From Roseomonas mucosa (GTDB lineage Bacteria; Pseudomonadota; Alphaproteobacteria; Acetobacterales; Acetobacteraceae): a stretch of DNA of 64,000 nt. The position numbers and the translations under genes are program-made. The stretch lies in assembly GCA_945878375.1 (NCBI GenBank), contig CAMDWG010000016.1, positions 1-64,000 of the forward strand. The letters are read 5' to 3'. This document shows, piece after piece, positions 45,344-53,672 of this stretch. Numbering within the stretch: position 1 is the stretch's first letter; each line of letters opens with the position of its first letter. The notes beneath the pieces were generated by a model. It was not told the origin of the DNA. It worked only from the letters and a program-made list of their open reading frames with translations, and did not search any database.

Positions 45344-47904
45344 CGCGCGGGCTCGGCCACCGGCGCGGTCTCAGCCTTGCGGAGCGACTTTGCGCCGGTG
45401 AACAGCACGATGGGCGCGGCGATGAAGGTGGAGGACGCCGTGCCGATGACGATGCCCGCGACCATCAGCCAGGCGAAGCCCGACAGCGCATCGCCGCCGA
45501 ACAGCGCCAGCGGCAGCGCCGAGAGCAGCAGCGTCATCGAGGTGCCGATGCTACGGTTCAGCGTCTCGTTGATCGAGAGGTCCACCAGGTCGCGGAGCGG
45601 CATCTGCTTGTACTTCCGCAGATTCTCCCGCATGCGGTCGAAGACCACGACCTTGTCATTGGCGTTGAAGCCGATGATGGTCAGGATCGCGGCGACGGTG
45701 GTCAGGTTGAACTCGATCCCCGTCACCACCATCAGGCCGACGACCTTGGTGGTGTCCAGCAGCAGCGTGGCGATGCCCGCGACCGCGAATTGCCATTCGA
45801 AGCGCAGCCAGATGTAGAGCAGCATCGCCAGGAAGCTGATGCCGAGCGCGATCATCCCGCCCTGGAACAGCTCCGCCGAGATGCGGTTGCCGACCGCCTC
45901 CACCCGCAGCACGCGCAGCCCCGGCGCGCCCTGTTCCAGCGCGGCGCGCACGCCCGCCACCGCGCGCTGGGTGCCGGCCTCATCGGCCTGCACGGGAAGG
46001 CGGACCAGCACGCTGTCCGGCGCGCCGAATTCCTGCAGCCCCACATCGCCGAAGCCGAGCCCGCCGACGGAGGCGCGCAGCTGCGCGAGGTTGGCGGGTC
46101 CCGGCGTGCGGACCTCCATCACGATGCCGCCGCGGAAATCGATGCCCTTCTCGAGCCCCGGATAGACCGCAAGCCCGACCGAGGCGGTGGAGATCAGCGC
46201 CGAGAACAGCAGGCCCAGCTTGGCGCCGCGCATGAAGGGGATCTTGGTGTCGTCCGGCACCAGGCGGAACAGCGGACGGGCGAGGCGCTGGACCAGCGAC
46301 AGCCCGGGCTTCTCCAGCACCGGCAATTCCTTCGGCCGGCGCGCGCGGTACCAAATGGAGATAATGAGTCGCGTGACGACGGTCGCGGTCCACATCTGCA
46401 CGATGGTGCCGACGGCGACCGTGACCGCGAAGCCGCGCACCGGCCCGCTGCCGAAGCCATAGAGGCAGGCCATGGCGATCAGGTTGGTCAGGTTGCTGTC
46501 CAGGATCGTGCCGGAGGCCTTGGTGTAGCCCGCTTCCAGCGCGTTGATCGGACTTCGGCCGTTCTTGATCTCCTCCCGGATCCGTTCGTTGATCAGGATG
46601 TTGGCATCCAGCGCGGTGCCGAGCGTCAGCAGGATGCCCGCGATGCCGGGCAGGGTCAGCGTCGCGCCCATCACGCTCAGCACGCCGACCATGATGACGA
46701 TGTTGGCCACCAGCGCGATATTCGCGATCCAGCCGAAGAAGCCGTAGGCTAGGCCCATATAGAGGAAGACGAAGGCCGTCCCGACGGCGAGCGAGATGAG
46801 GCCCGCGCGGATCGCATCGGCGCCGAGTTCCGGCCCGACGGTCCGTTCTTCCACCACCGTCAGCGGCGCCGGCAGCGCGCCGGCGCGCAGCAGGACCGCG
46901 AGGTCGTTGGCGCTCTGCACGGTGAAGCTGCCGCTGATCTGGCCGCGGCCGCCGGTGATCGGTTCCCGGATGACAGGCGCGGTGATCACCTTGTCATCCA
47001 GCACGATGGCAAAGGGGCGGCTGACATTGTTGCGCGTCGTCTCGGCGAAGCGGCGCGTGCCGACGGAATCGAAGGTGAAGTTCACCACCCATTCGCCGGT
47101 CCGCGAGTCCTGGCCCGCGCGCGCATCCGTCAGGTTCGCGCCGTCCACCGCGATGCTCCGCCGCACAGCATAGCGGTCCTGGCCGCGTTCGCCGGCGAGG
47201 ATCATGGTGCCGCTGGGTGGCGGCGTGGTGGCGCGGGGGTCGACCGATTCATCGACCAGGTGGAAGGTCATCCGCGCGGTGCGGCCCAGCAGGTCCTTGA
47301 TCCGCGCCGGGTCGTCGACGCCCGGCAGCTGCACCAGGATGCGGTTCTGGCCCTGGCGGGCGATCAGCGCTTCCACCAGGCCGCTTTCGTCGATGCGGCG
47401 GCGGACGATTTCCAGCGATTGCTCGACCGCGCTGCTCGCCTTGTTCCGCAGCGCCACTTCCGTCAGCGTCGCGGTGACGGTGCCGTCGGGGCTGGTCGTG
47501 ACCTCGATATCCGGCTGCTGCGCGCCGGCGCCGGGGTTCACCTGGATCGCGGCGTCCCGCAGGATCCGCGCGACATCATTGGCGCGGGCGGGGTCGGACA
47601 CGCGCAAGGACACGCGCCGCTCCGCCTGGTTCGCGGACAGCCCCGTATAGAGGATGCGCGGCGTGGCCTGCGCGGTGCCGCGGCGCGTGGTGTCCACCAG
47701 CGCCTCCAGCCTCTCGCGCACGATGGCGGAGGTGTCCACTTCCAGCAGCAGATACGATCCGCCGCGCAGGTCGAGGCCGAGGCTGATCTGCCGCGCCCAG
47801 CCCGGCAGGCTTTCGCGCGGCAGGAGGTTCGGCACCGAGATCAGGACGCCGAGGAGGCAGACGCCGAAGATGGCGAGTGCCTTCCAGCGGGCGAAGTACA
47901 TCAT
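45340..47904 (-). CDS. secDF: Fused protein translocase subunit SecDF
   Basis: The product is 854 aa and contains both SecD and SecF in one frame. The first half starts with a membrane anchor (ALAIFGVCLLGVLISVPNLLP), GLDLRGGSYLLLEVD, a large periplasmic region and helices with IAGILLTLGTALDANILINERIREE. The linker near residue 530 leads to the SecF half: GIDFRGGIVMEV, EFNLTTVAAILTIIGFNANDKVVVFDRMRENLRKY. SecDF uses the proton gradient to pull secreted proteins across the membrane. Fusion into one chain is known in several alphaproteobacteria. Coupled to a downstream tctC gene. Confidence 0.95.
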   Translation of the reverse strand: MMYFARWKALAIFGVCLLGVLISVPNLLPRESLPGWARQISLGLDLRGGSYLLLEVDTSAIVRERLEALVDTTRRGTAQATPRILYTGLSANQAERRVSLRVSDPARANDVARILRDAAIQVNPGAGAQQPDIEVTTSPDGTVTATLTEVALRNKASSAVEQSLEIVRRRIDESGLVEALIARQGQNRILVQLPGVDDPARIKDLLGRTARMTFHLVDESVDPRATTPPPSGTMILAGERGQDRYAVRRSIAVDGANLTDARAGQDSRTGEWVVNFTFDSVGTRRFAETTRNNVSRPFAIVLDDKVITAPVIREPITGGRGQISGSFTVQSANDLAVLLRAGALPAPLTVVEERTVGPELGADAIRAGLISLAVGTAFVFLYMGLAYGFFGWIANIALVANIVIMVGVLSVMGATLTLPGIAGILLTLGTALDANILINERIREEIKNGRSPINALEAGYTKASGTILDSNLTNLIAMACLYGFGSGPVRGFAVTVAVGTIVQMWTATVVTRLIISIWYRARRPKELPVLEKPGLSLVQRLARPLFRLVPDDTKIPFMRGAKLGLLFSALISTASVGLAVYPGLEKGIDFRGGIVMEVRTPGPANLAQLRASVGGLGFGDVGLQEFGAPDSVLVRLPVQADEAGTQRAVAGVRAALEQGAPGLRVLRVEAVGNRISAELFQGGMIALGISFLAMLLYIWLRFEWQFAVAGIATLLLDTTKVVGLMVVTGIEFNLTTVAAILTIIGFNANDKVVVFDRMRENLRKYKQMPLRDLVDLSINETLNRSIGTSMTLLLSALPLALFGGDALSGFAWLMVAGIVIGTASSTFIAAPIVLFTGAKSLRKAETAPVAEPAR

Positions 47905-47988
47905 GCGGTCGGCTCAGCCTGCATCCCTGGGTGGAGGCCGCTGTCCGGCCCTGGCGCGGCCCTGGCTGGGGCCCTGCCTGGGCGGCGC

Positions 47989-48051
47989 GGCCCTTGAGGG
48001 CCGGAAGATGCGCGGGGGTGCCCCCCGATGCAAGCCCGGCCCTCAAGGGCC
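47989..48051. repeat. 16-bp perfect inverted repeat upstream of secDF
   Basis: GGCCCTTGAGGGCCGG (47989-48004) and its exact reverse complement (48036-48051) are 31 nt apart. Each arm is itself partly palindromic, so alternative small hairpins can form. It lies in the 233-nt divergent gap between secDF and the Gfo/Idh gene. Confidence 0.7.
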
Positions 48052-48137
48052 TTTGGGTTGGTCCGTTGCGGCAGGTCATTTCCGTCCCGGCCTTCCAAGG
48101 CTATGGCTTGCGGCCTTCGGGCGGGAGTTGCCGGGTC

Positions 48138-49070
48138 ATGACGCTGCGGGTCGCGGTGCTGGGTGCGGGGCATTTCGGGCGCTTCCATGCGCTGAAGGCG
48201 GCGAAGGGCGCGCGCACCAGGCTGGTCGCGGTCCATGACGCGGATGCGGCCCGCGCCGCCGCCGTGGCGGCGGAAGCCGGCGCACCGGCGCTCGGACTGG
48301 CCGAGGCGATCGCCGCCGCCGACGCCGTGATCGTCGCAGCACCCACGCGCTTCCATTTCGCGCTGGGGTCGGCGGTGCTGGAGGCGGGGCGCCATCTATT
48401 CATGGAAAAGCCGATCGCCGCGACGCTGGCGGAGGCCGATGCGCTGGCGGCGCTCGCCACATCGCGCGGCCTTGTGCTGCAAGTCGGCCATATCGAGCGC
48501 TTCTCGGCGGCCTTCCGCGCGGTGGTGGAGGCCCCCGGCCGCGACCAGGCCCTGTCCTGGGAGGCCGCGCGCGTCGCGCCCTTCCGGCCGCGGAGCCTCG
48601 ATGTCTCGGTGGTGCTGGACCTGATGATCCATGACATCGACCTGGTGCTGACCCTGGCGGGGGAGGAACCGTCCGCGGTGGAGGCGGTGGGGGCGCGGGT
48701 GATGTCCGACCATGCCGATTTCGCGGTCGCGCGCTTCCGCTTCCCGTCGGGCCGGGCGGCGGTGATCACGGCATCAAGGGTGTCGCTGGCGATGGAGCGC
48801 CGCCTGCGGGTGCTGGGGCGGGAAGGGGAGATGGCGGTGGATTTCCTCGGCCGCAGCCTTGGCGTGCTGCGGCGCGGGGGGGCGGAGCCGGTCGCGACCA
48901 TGCCGGGCTTCGGCGTGGATCGTACCAGCTGGACCGATCATGACAGCCTGGAAGCCGAACAGGCCGGCTTCGCCGCCGCCTGCCTGGATGGCCTGCCCCC
49001 GGTGGTGGATGCCGCCGCCGGAAGGCGGGCTTTGGCGGCGGCGCTGGCGGTGGAAGCCGCGATCGGCTGA
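48138..49070 (+). CDS. Gfo/Idh/MocA-family oxidoreductase
   Basis: The product is 310 aa from the ATG giving MTLRVAVLGAGHFGRFHALK; the longer ORF starts inside the divergent gap. The Rossmann motif GAGHFGRFH is followed by the family EKP motif in FMEKPIAATLAEADALA (~residues 91-107, with the catalytic Lys) and a C-terminal beta-sheet domain (LDVSVVLDLMIHDIDLVLTLAG). It probably acts on a sugar or sugar-nucleotide with NAD(P). Divergent from secDF; no pathway partner is next to it. Confidence 0.87.
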   Translation: MTLRVAVLGAGHFGRFHALKAAKGARTRLVAVHDADAARAAAVAAEAGAPALGLAEAIAAADAVIVAAPTRFHFALGSAVLEAGRHLFMEKPIAATLAEADALAALATSRGLVLQVGHIERFSAAFRAVVEAPGRDQALSWEAARVAPFRPRSLDVSVVLDLMIHDIDLVLTLAGEEPSAVEAVGARVMSDHADFAVARFRFPSGRAAVITASRVSLAMERRLRVLGREGEMAVDFLGRSLGVLRRGGAEPVATMPGFGVDRTSWTDHDSLEAEQAGFAAACLDGLPPVVDAAAGRRALAAALAVEAAIG

Positions 49071-49085
49071 AAAGCGCGCGGCCAA

Positions 49086-49134
49086 TGTCGGATTCGGACA
49101 CATGGTCCGGCCGGGCGCGTGTCGGATTCGGACA
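49086..49134. repeat. Direct repeat TGTCGGATTCGGACA in the 49071-49406 gap
   Basis: Two perfect copies of TGTCGGATTCGGACA (49086-49100, 49120-49134), 34 bp start to start, in a 336-nt gap with no credible gene. Each copy has TGTC...GACA dyad ends, so it could be a dimeric regulator's site. The gap also contains a TATATC -10-like box near 49222 before the MBL gene. Confidence 0.55.
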
Positions 49135-49406
49135 AATCGCAGCCCCGACCCTTGGGGGGATGATGGGGCGGATGCACGGGTTCAAAGAGCGACGCGCCCA
49201 TTGAGGGCTGGCAATAATTCCTATATCGGACAGTTCCCGCCCGTCCAGGGAAAACGTCTCTCCGAAAGGCGGGCACGCGCTGGTCGTCGGCCACCGCCCC
49301 GCTGTCCAGGCGGGGATCGGAGGCATGGGTGCCCACGGCGCCTTCCAAGGGGCCGAAGGCCACTCGATATAGCGGTGACCTTCAATCATGCCCGAGTGCC
49401 GCACGC

Positions 49407-50393
49407 ATGAAACGACGCGCCATTCTGCTTGCCGCCCCGGCCCTGCTGGGGGCCTGCGCTGCGCCCGAGCCGCTCCCGCCAGGAGAGGCCCCGCCGCCTG
49501 CGCCCGCCCCCCTGACGGTGACGACACCGGGCGGGCTGCGCCTTCACGCCTTCCAGACCGGCTGGGTGCGGGTGAAGTCCAGCCACCGCACCCTGTCGGG
49601 CCCATCGGCGCTGCGCTTGCCGGGGATCATCCTGGACACGGCCTGGACATCCTGGCTGCCGATCCTCTGCTACGCCATCGAACACCCGGACGGCGTGATC
49701 CTGGTCGATACCGGCGAGACATCCCGGACCATCGACCCCGACTACTTCGCCTGTTCCCGCGGCGATGCCTTCTTCTACACCCGCAACCTGCGCTTCGCCG
49801 TCCGCGCCGAGGACGAGATCGGGGCGCAGCTGCGCCGGGTCGGGATCGACCCGCATGAGGTGCGCTGGGTGGCGATGACCCATCTCCATTCCGACCATAC
49901 CGGCGGCATGCCGAGCCTGGCGCGCAGCCGGTTCCTGCTGAGCCAGGGCGACGCGCAGGGGCATCTCGGCACCCTGTCCTGCCGCATTCCCGATGGGTTG
50001 GTGCGAGAGGCCGTGAGCCATGATGGCCCGCCGGTCGGGGCCTTTGCCGGCAGCCATGCCGTCACGCGCGATGGCGCTGTCCTGCTGGTCCCGACGCCCG
50101 GGCATTCGCCGGCGCACCAATCCGTGCTGCTGCGCGACGGCGACCATCAATGGCTGTTCGCCGGGGATGCCGTCTTCGATCTCGGCCAGGCGGAACGAGG
50201 GGAGGTGGCGGGGATCGTCGCGGATGTCCCGGCCGCCCGCGACACGGTGGCACGGCTCCGCCGCCAATTGGCCCTGTCGCCGACCCTGTTGCTGGCCGCC
50301 CATGACCCGGCTGCGCGGGAGAGGCTGCGCCTCGGTCCCGGGGGGATGGGCAGCGGGCCTGCGCAGGGCGGCAATCCGCTTGGGCGGAGCTGA
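49407..50393 (+). CDS. Metallo-beta-lactamase-fold hydrolase lipoprotein
   Basis: The product is 328 aa. MKRRAILLAAPALLGAC is a lipoprotein signal with the lipid-anchored Cys at residue 17, followed by a Pro/Ala-rich spacer. The MBL fold is evident from GVILVDTGE, MTHLHSDHTGGM (HxHxDH metal motif, ~residue 155), VPTPGHSPAHQSVLL (His) and FAGDAVFDLGQ (bridging Asp). The architecture resembles quorum-quenching lactonase-like or generic esterases of this fold, now periplasm- or membrane-facing. Substrate unknown; it is a single gene. Confidence 0.86.
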   Translation: MKRRAILLAAPALLGACAAPEPLPPGEAPPPAPAPLTVTTPGGLRLHAFQTGWVRVKSSHRTLSGPSALRLPGIILDTAWTSWLPILCYAIEHPDGVILVDTGETSRTIDPDYFACSRGDAFFYTRNLRFAVRAEDEIGAQLRRVGIDPHEVRWVAMTHLHSDHTGGMPSLARSRFLLSQGDAQGHLGTLSCRIPDGLVREAVSHDGPPVGAFAGSHAVTRDGAVLLVPTPGHSPAHQSVLLRDGDHQWLFAGDAVFDLGQAERGEVAGIVADVPAARDTVARLRRQLALSPTLLLAAHDPAARERLRLGPGGMGSGPAQGGNPLGRS

Positions 50394-50481
50394 TTGCGCT
50401 ACGGCAGCGCCCGATCGGCCGCGTGACTCACGCAACCGCACACACGGCCCGGAACAAGGCCGGCGCTGCGATGGGTGCCCA

Positions 50482-53400
50482 TCATGGTCTGGCGGGCGGC
50501 GGATCTGGCGGCGGCTGGCCGATGTTGAACAGGCCGCGCAGGAAGCCGGGTGTCAGCGCCGCCAGCGGGTTCACGCTGACCTGCGGATCATCCAGCGGCC
50601 CTTGCAGCCTCCAGGTGACGGCGAACAGGCCGCCGCTCGTCTCCGGCGAGAACAGCCTCCCGATGACGGGCAGGTTCCCGAGCACGGTGTTGATCAGATA
50701 GGCCGGCACGATCGTGCCTTCCATCCGCAACTGCTGCCGGCGGCGGTCGATGCTGCCCTTCGCCGTCAGGCCGAGCGAGGCCGAGAAGGCCCGCGCTTCG
50801 TCCAGCACCAGCGTGTCCTCGGTCAGCGTGAAGGGCGCGACCAGCCGCGCGAAGCCGACATCGGGCCCCGAGAAGGCATCGAGCAGCCCATAGAGCGTCA
50901 TTGCCTGCAGCAGCTTCGCGAAGCTCGGCGCGTCCCGCACCGCGAAATCGTCGATCTCCGCCTGGCCCGTCAGCGGTGCGCCCCGCCCGTCATGGGGGTA
51001 GGCGGCGGTGACGCGCAGCCGCCCGCCCTGGACGCTGCGGAGGATCCCGAAGGCGCGCAGCAGGGCGCCGGCATCCTCCGCCGTCACGTTCAGCGCCCGG
51101 CCCCGTTCCTGCGGCGTGACGGTCACCGCGAAGGGCGCCTGCGGGCCGGTGCGGCCCTGGATCCGCCCTTCCCGCAGCACGCCGCGCCCATCCAGCAGCA
51201 CCCGTGCCTGCAGCCCCGCCAAATCGCGCCCCGTCGCCAGCAGCACCCGTTCGAAGCGGCCATCGATGGAGACCGCCGGGCCCGGCGCATCCGCCGATGG
51301 GGCGCCGGAGGGCGACTGGTCCGCCATGATCCGGCGCAGATCGAGCACCTGGCCGCGCAGCATCATGATCCAGGGCCCGCCGGGGCGCGCGGGCGGGCGC
51401 GCCTCCGCGCCGAAGCGGCTATCCTCGATCCGGCCCTCATTCACCGTGACGCGTTCCAGCCGCATGCCGCGGCCGAAGCCGGCATTGCCGCGCAGCAGCA
51501 GGGAAGGCGCTTCCACGCGGAAGCTCTCCACGGCTTCCAGCGTCTCGCCATTCAGGCGCAGCACGGCCTCGGCGCCGGCGTTCTGGGCGGCGGGCTTGCT
51601 CCAGGCCAGCGGTTCCAGCGCCAGCTCCGCCTCGCGCAGATCGGCGCGCAGCGTGACGCGGCCCTGGCCGTTGCGCCGTCTTTCGTGGCGGACATCGAAG
51701 GCCACGGGGCCGCGCAGCACCTCCTCGCTCCCCAGGCCGAGCGCGGCGAGCTGGCGGCCATTGGCGCGCCCGGTCACCCTTTCCCGCGACATCACCTGGC
51801 CGGGCGGGCCGGCGCGGAAATCCGCCTCCACCGCGATGCGGGCCTGGATCTCCGCCAGCCGCGCCGTCCCCGTGGCGCGCAGCCCGTTATTGTCGATCTG
51901 GAGGTCGAAGGCCCCGCGTTCGATCCCCTGGCCGAGCACCACCTCCGCCAGCCGAAGCTGGCGCAGCTGCGCGCGGGCGCCGATCCGCATCTGTTCGACG
52001 GTCAGCTCATTCAACAGCGGGAAGCCCAGCGTCACGCGGCCTTCCAGCGTGCCCTGCGGCCCGCGCAGCGGCATCGGCCGGGTCTCGAACAGCCGCAGCC
52101 GCGGGTTCTGGAGCACGCCGAGCACCTCCGGCACCGAGCCGCCGACGTCGACCTCGATCTCGGCGCTCGGGTCGTCGGCGAAGGGATCGATGAAGCGCGC
52201 CGTCCCGTCGCCAAGCTGGATCCGCGTGCCCGCGACGCGCGCCGCCTTGAGCTGGACCAGGATCTCATCGAGGCCGAAGCGCACCACGCCCTCCGCGCCG
52301 TCCAGCTGCGGCGCGGGGCGCAGCCAATGGACGGTGGCGTCGGCGACATCGAGCGTGCCGGCCAGCGCGGTCAGCCGCAGCTGGGCGGGCCATGATACGT
52401 CTGGCGCCGCATCCTCCGCCTCCGCCGCGATCCGCCACTGGCCGTTGCGGGCGACCCCGGCGGTGAGGTTCTCAAGGATCCAGGCGCGGGCCCCGCCGCC
52501 GATCCCCTCCGGCCACCAGCGCGGCAGTTCGGCGATGGGCAGGGCATCGAGCGCGAGCGCCGCCTCCGCCCTCCACACCCCGTCCGCGCGCGTCGCCGCC
52601 CCCGTCGCCGTCAGCAGCGGCGTGCCCGGCCCGTCGAGCCGCAGCGCCGCGCGCGTGACGCGAAGCGCGTCCGGCCGCCATTCCGCCGCCGCCTCCGCCC
52701 CCGCCAGCTGCACGCGCCGCCCCGCGCCGAGGTCGAGCGCGCCCGGCCCGGCCCTCAGCGTTGCCGCCGCCTGGTGCAGCACCCCATTCGCGCCGAACCC
52801 GGCCGACAGATCGAGCCGCAGCGGCGCCTCCAGCATCCCGAGCATGGGCGCATGCGGCGCGAGCGATGCGGGGTGCAGTTCCGGCAGGGACAGGCGGAGC
52901 GCCAGCGCGGCCGGCGTGCCCTGCGCCTCCCCCGACCCCGCGATCGGGATCCGCGCCTCCCCCAGGCGGAGCACGGCGGTGAAGCGGGCCGTGACGCCGC
53001 CGGCCGGCAGCCGCCGCAGCTCGATATCCGCCTGGTCCAGCGACCAGGAGGCGCCGGGCTCCGCATCCTCCACCGTCAGATGCGCCCCGCTGATGGCGAG
53101 CAGCGTGAGCGCGCCGAGCGGCGTGTCCTCGCTGGGCGGACGCATAATCTCGGCCAGCACATCCTCGAGCCGGGCGATCCCCGGCTTGCCATCAGTGGGC
53201 GCGCCGCCGACGCCAAGCTCGACCGAGATGTCGCCGGCCGGGTCGCGCCGCAGGCGCAGCTCCGGCGCGTCCAGTTCCAGCCGGCTCGGGGCCAACTCGC
53301 CGCGCAGCAGCCAGGGCAGGGAGAGGCTGACGGCGGCTTCCGGCAGCACAGCGCGCGGCGCCCCATCCGCATCGAGCAGCCGCAGGCCCGACAGGCGCAG

Positions 53401-53655
53401 CTGCAAGGGCGTAAGGCCGGCGCTGCGAAAGCCGTCCCAGGCGATGCTCGCCCGCCCCACTTCGAGCCGATGCCCCCCGCCATGGGCGGCCGCCTCGGCC
53501 TCGATGGCGCGGGCAAGGATGGGGATCTCGATCGGCCCTTGCGACAGCCGCCAGCCAAGGGTGGCCAGCAGCAGCAGCATGGCCAGCGGCAGGCCGACCA
53601 GCACCCGCGCCGCCAGATGCGCCTGGCGGGCCACTTGACCCGCTGCCTGCCTCAC
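50482..53655 (-). CDS. AsmA/YhdP-like (DUF3971 + AsmA C-terminal) envelope protein
   Basis: The product is 1057 aa from a GTG (VRQAAGQVARQAHLAARVLVG) with GGAGG six bases upstream. A single N-terminal membrane helix (VLVGLPLAMLLLLATLGW) is followed by a very long beta-rich periplasmic chain, including RASIAWDGFRSAGLTPLQLRL and, at the C terminus, DDPQVSVNPLAALTPGFLRGLF, the AsmA-type ending. YhdP/TamB/AsmA-like proteins form hydrophobic grooves for phospholipid movement to the outer membrane. It is head-to-head with glnE, with start codons only 17 nt apart. Confidence 0.86.
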   Translation of the reverse strand: MRQAAGQVARQAHLAARVLVGLPLAMLLLLATLGWRLSQGPIEIPILARAIEAEAAAHGGGHRLEVGRASIAWDGFRSAGLTPLQLRLSGLRLLDADGAPRAVLPEAAVSLSLPWLLRGELAPSRLELDAPELRLRRDPAGDISVELGVGGAPTDGKPGIARLEDVLAEIMRPPSEDTPLGALTLLAISGAHLTVEDAEPGASWSLDQADIELRRLPAGGVTARFTAVLRLGEARIPIAGSGEAQGTPAALALRLSLPELHPASLAPHAPMLGMLEAPLRLDLSAGFGANGVLHQAAATLRAGPGALDLGAGRRVQLAGAEAAAEWRPDALRVTRAALRLDGPGTPLLTATGAATRADGVWRAEAALALDALPIAELPRWWPEGIGGGARAWILENLTAGVARNGQWRIAAEAEDAAPDVSWPAQLRLTALAGTLDVADATVHWLRPAPQLDGAEGVVRFGLDEILVQLKAARVAGTRIQLGDGTARFIDPFADDPSAEIEVDVGGSVPEVLGVLQNPRLRLFETRPMPLRGPQGTLEGRVTLGFPLLNELTVEQMRIGARAQLRQLRLAEVVLGQGIERGAFDLQIDNNGLRATGTARLAEIQARIAVEADFRAGPPGQVMSRERVTGRANGRQLAALGLGSEEVLRGPVAFDVRHERRRNGQGRVTLRADLREAELALEPLAWSKPAAQNAGAEAVLRLNGETLEAVESFRVEAPSLLLRGNAGFGRGMRLERVTVNEGRIEDSRFGAEARPPARPGGPWIMMLRGQVLDLRRIMADQSPSGAPSADAPGPAVSIDGRFERVLLATGRDLAGLQARVLLDGRGVLREGRIQGRTGPQAPFAVTVTPQERGRALNVTAEDAGALLRAFGILRSVQGGRLRVTAAYPHDGRGAPLTGQAEIDDFAVRDAPSFAKLLQAMTLYGLLDAFSGPDVGFARLVAPFTLTEDTLVLDEARAFSASLGLTAKGSIDRRRQQLRMEGTIVPAYLINTVLGNLPVIGRLFSPETSGGLFAVTWRLQGPLDDPQVSVNPLAALTPGFLRGLFNIGQPPPDPPPARP

Positions 53656-53672
53656 CGCAAGCCTCCGGGACG

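Noticed and set aside
49162-49206. 14-codon ORF (MMGRMHGF...) after a G-run
   Set aside because: Too short, no leader-peptide features or attenuator structure linked to the next gene.
50020-52395. Long plus-strand ORFs (791 and 876 aa) opposite the AsmA-like gene
   Set aside because: GC-rich antisense frames without domains; the minus-strand gene has a start, SD, membrane helix and family C terminus.
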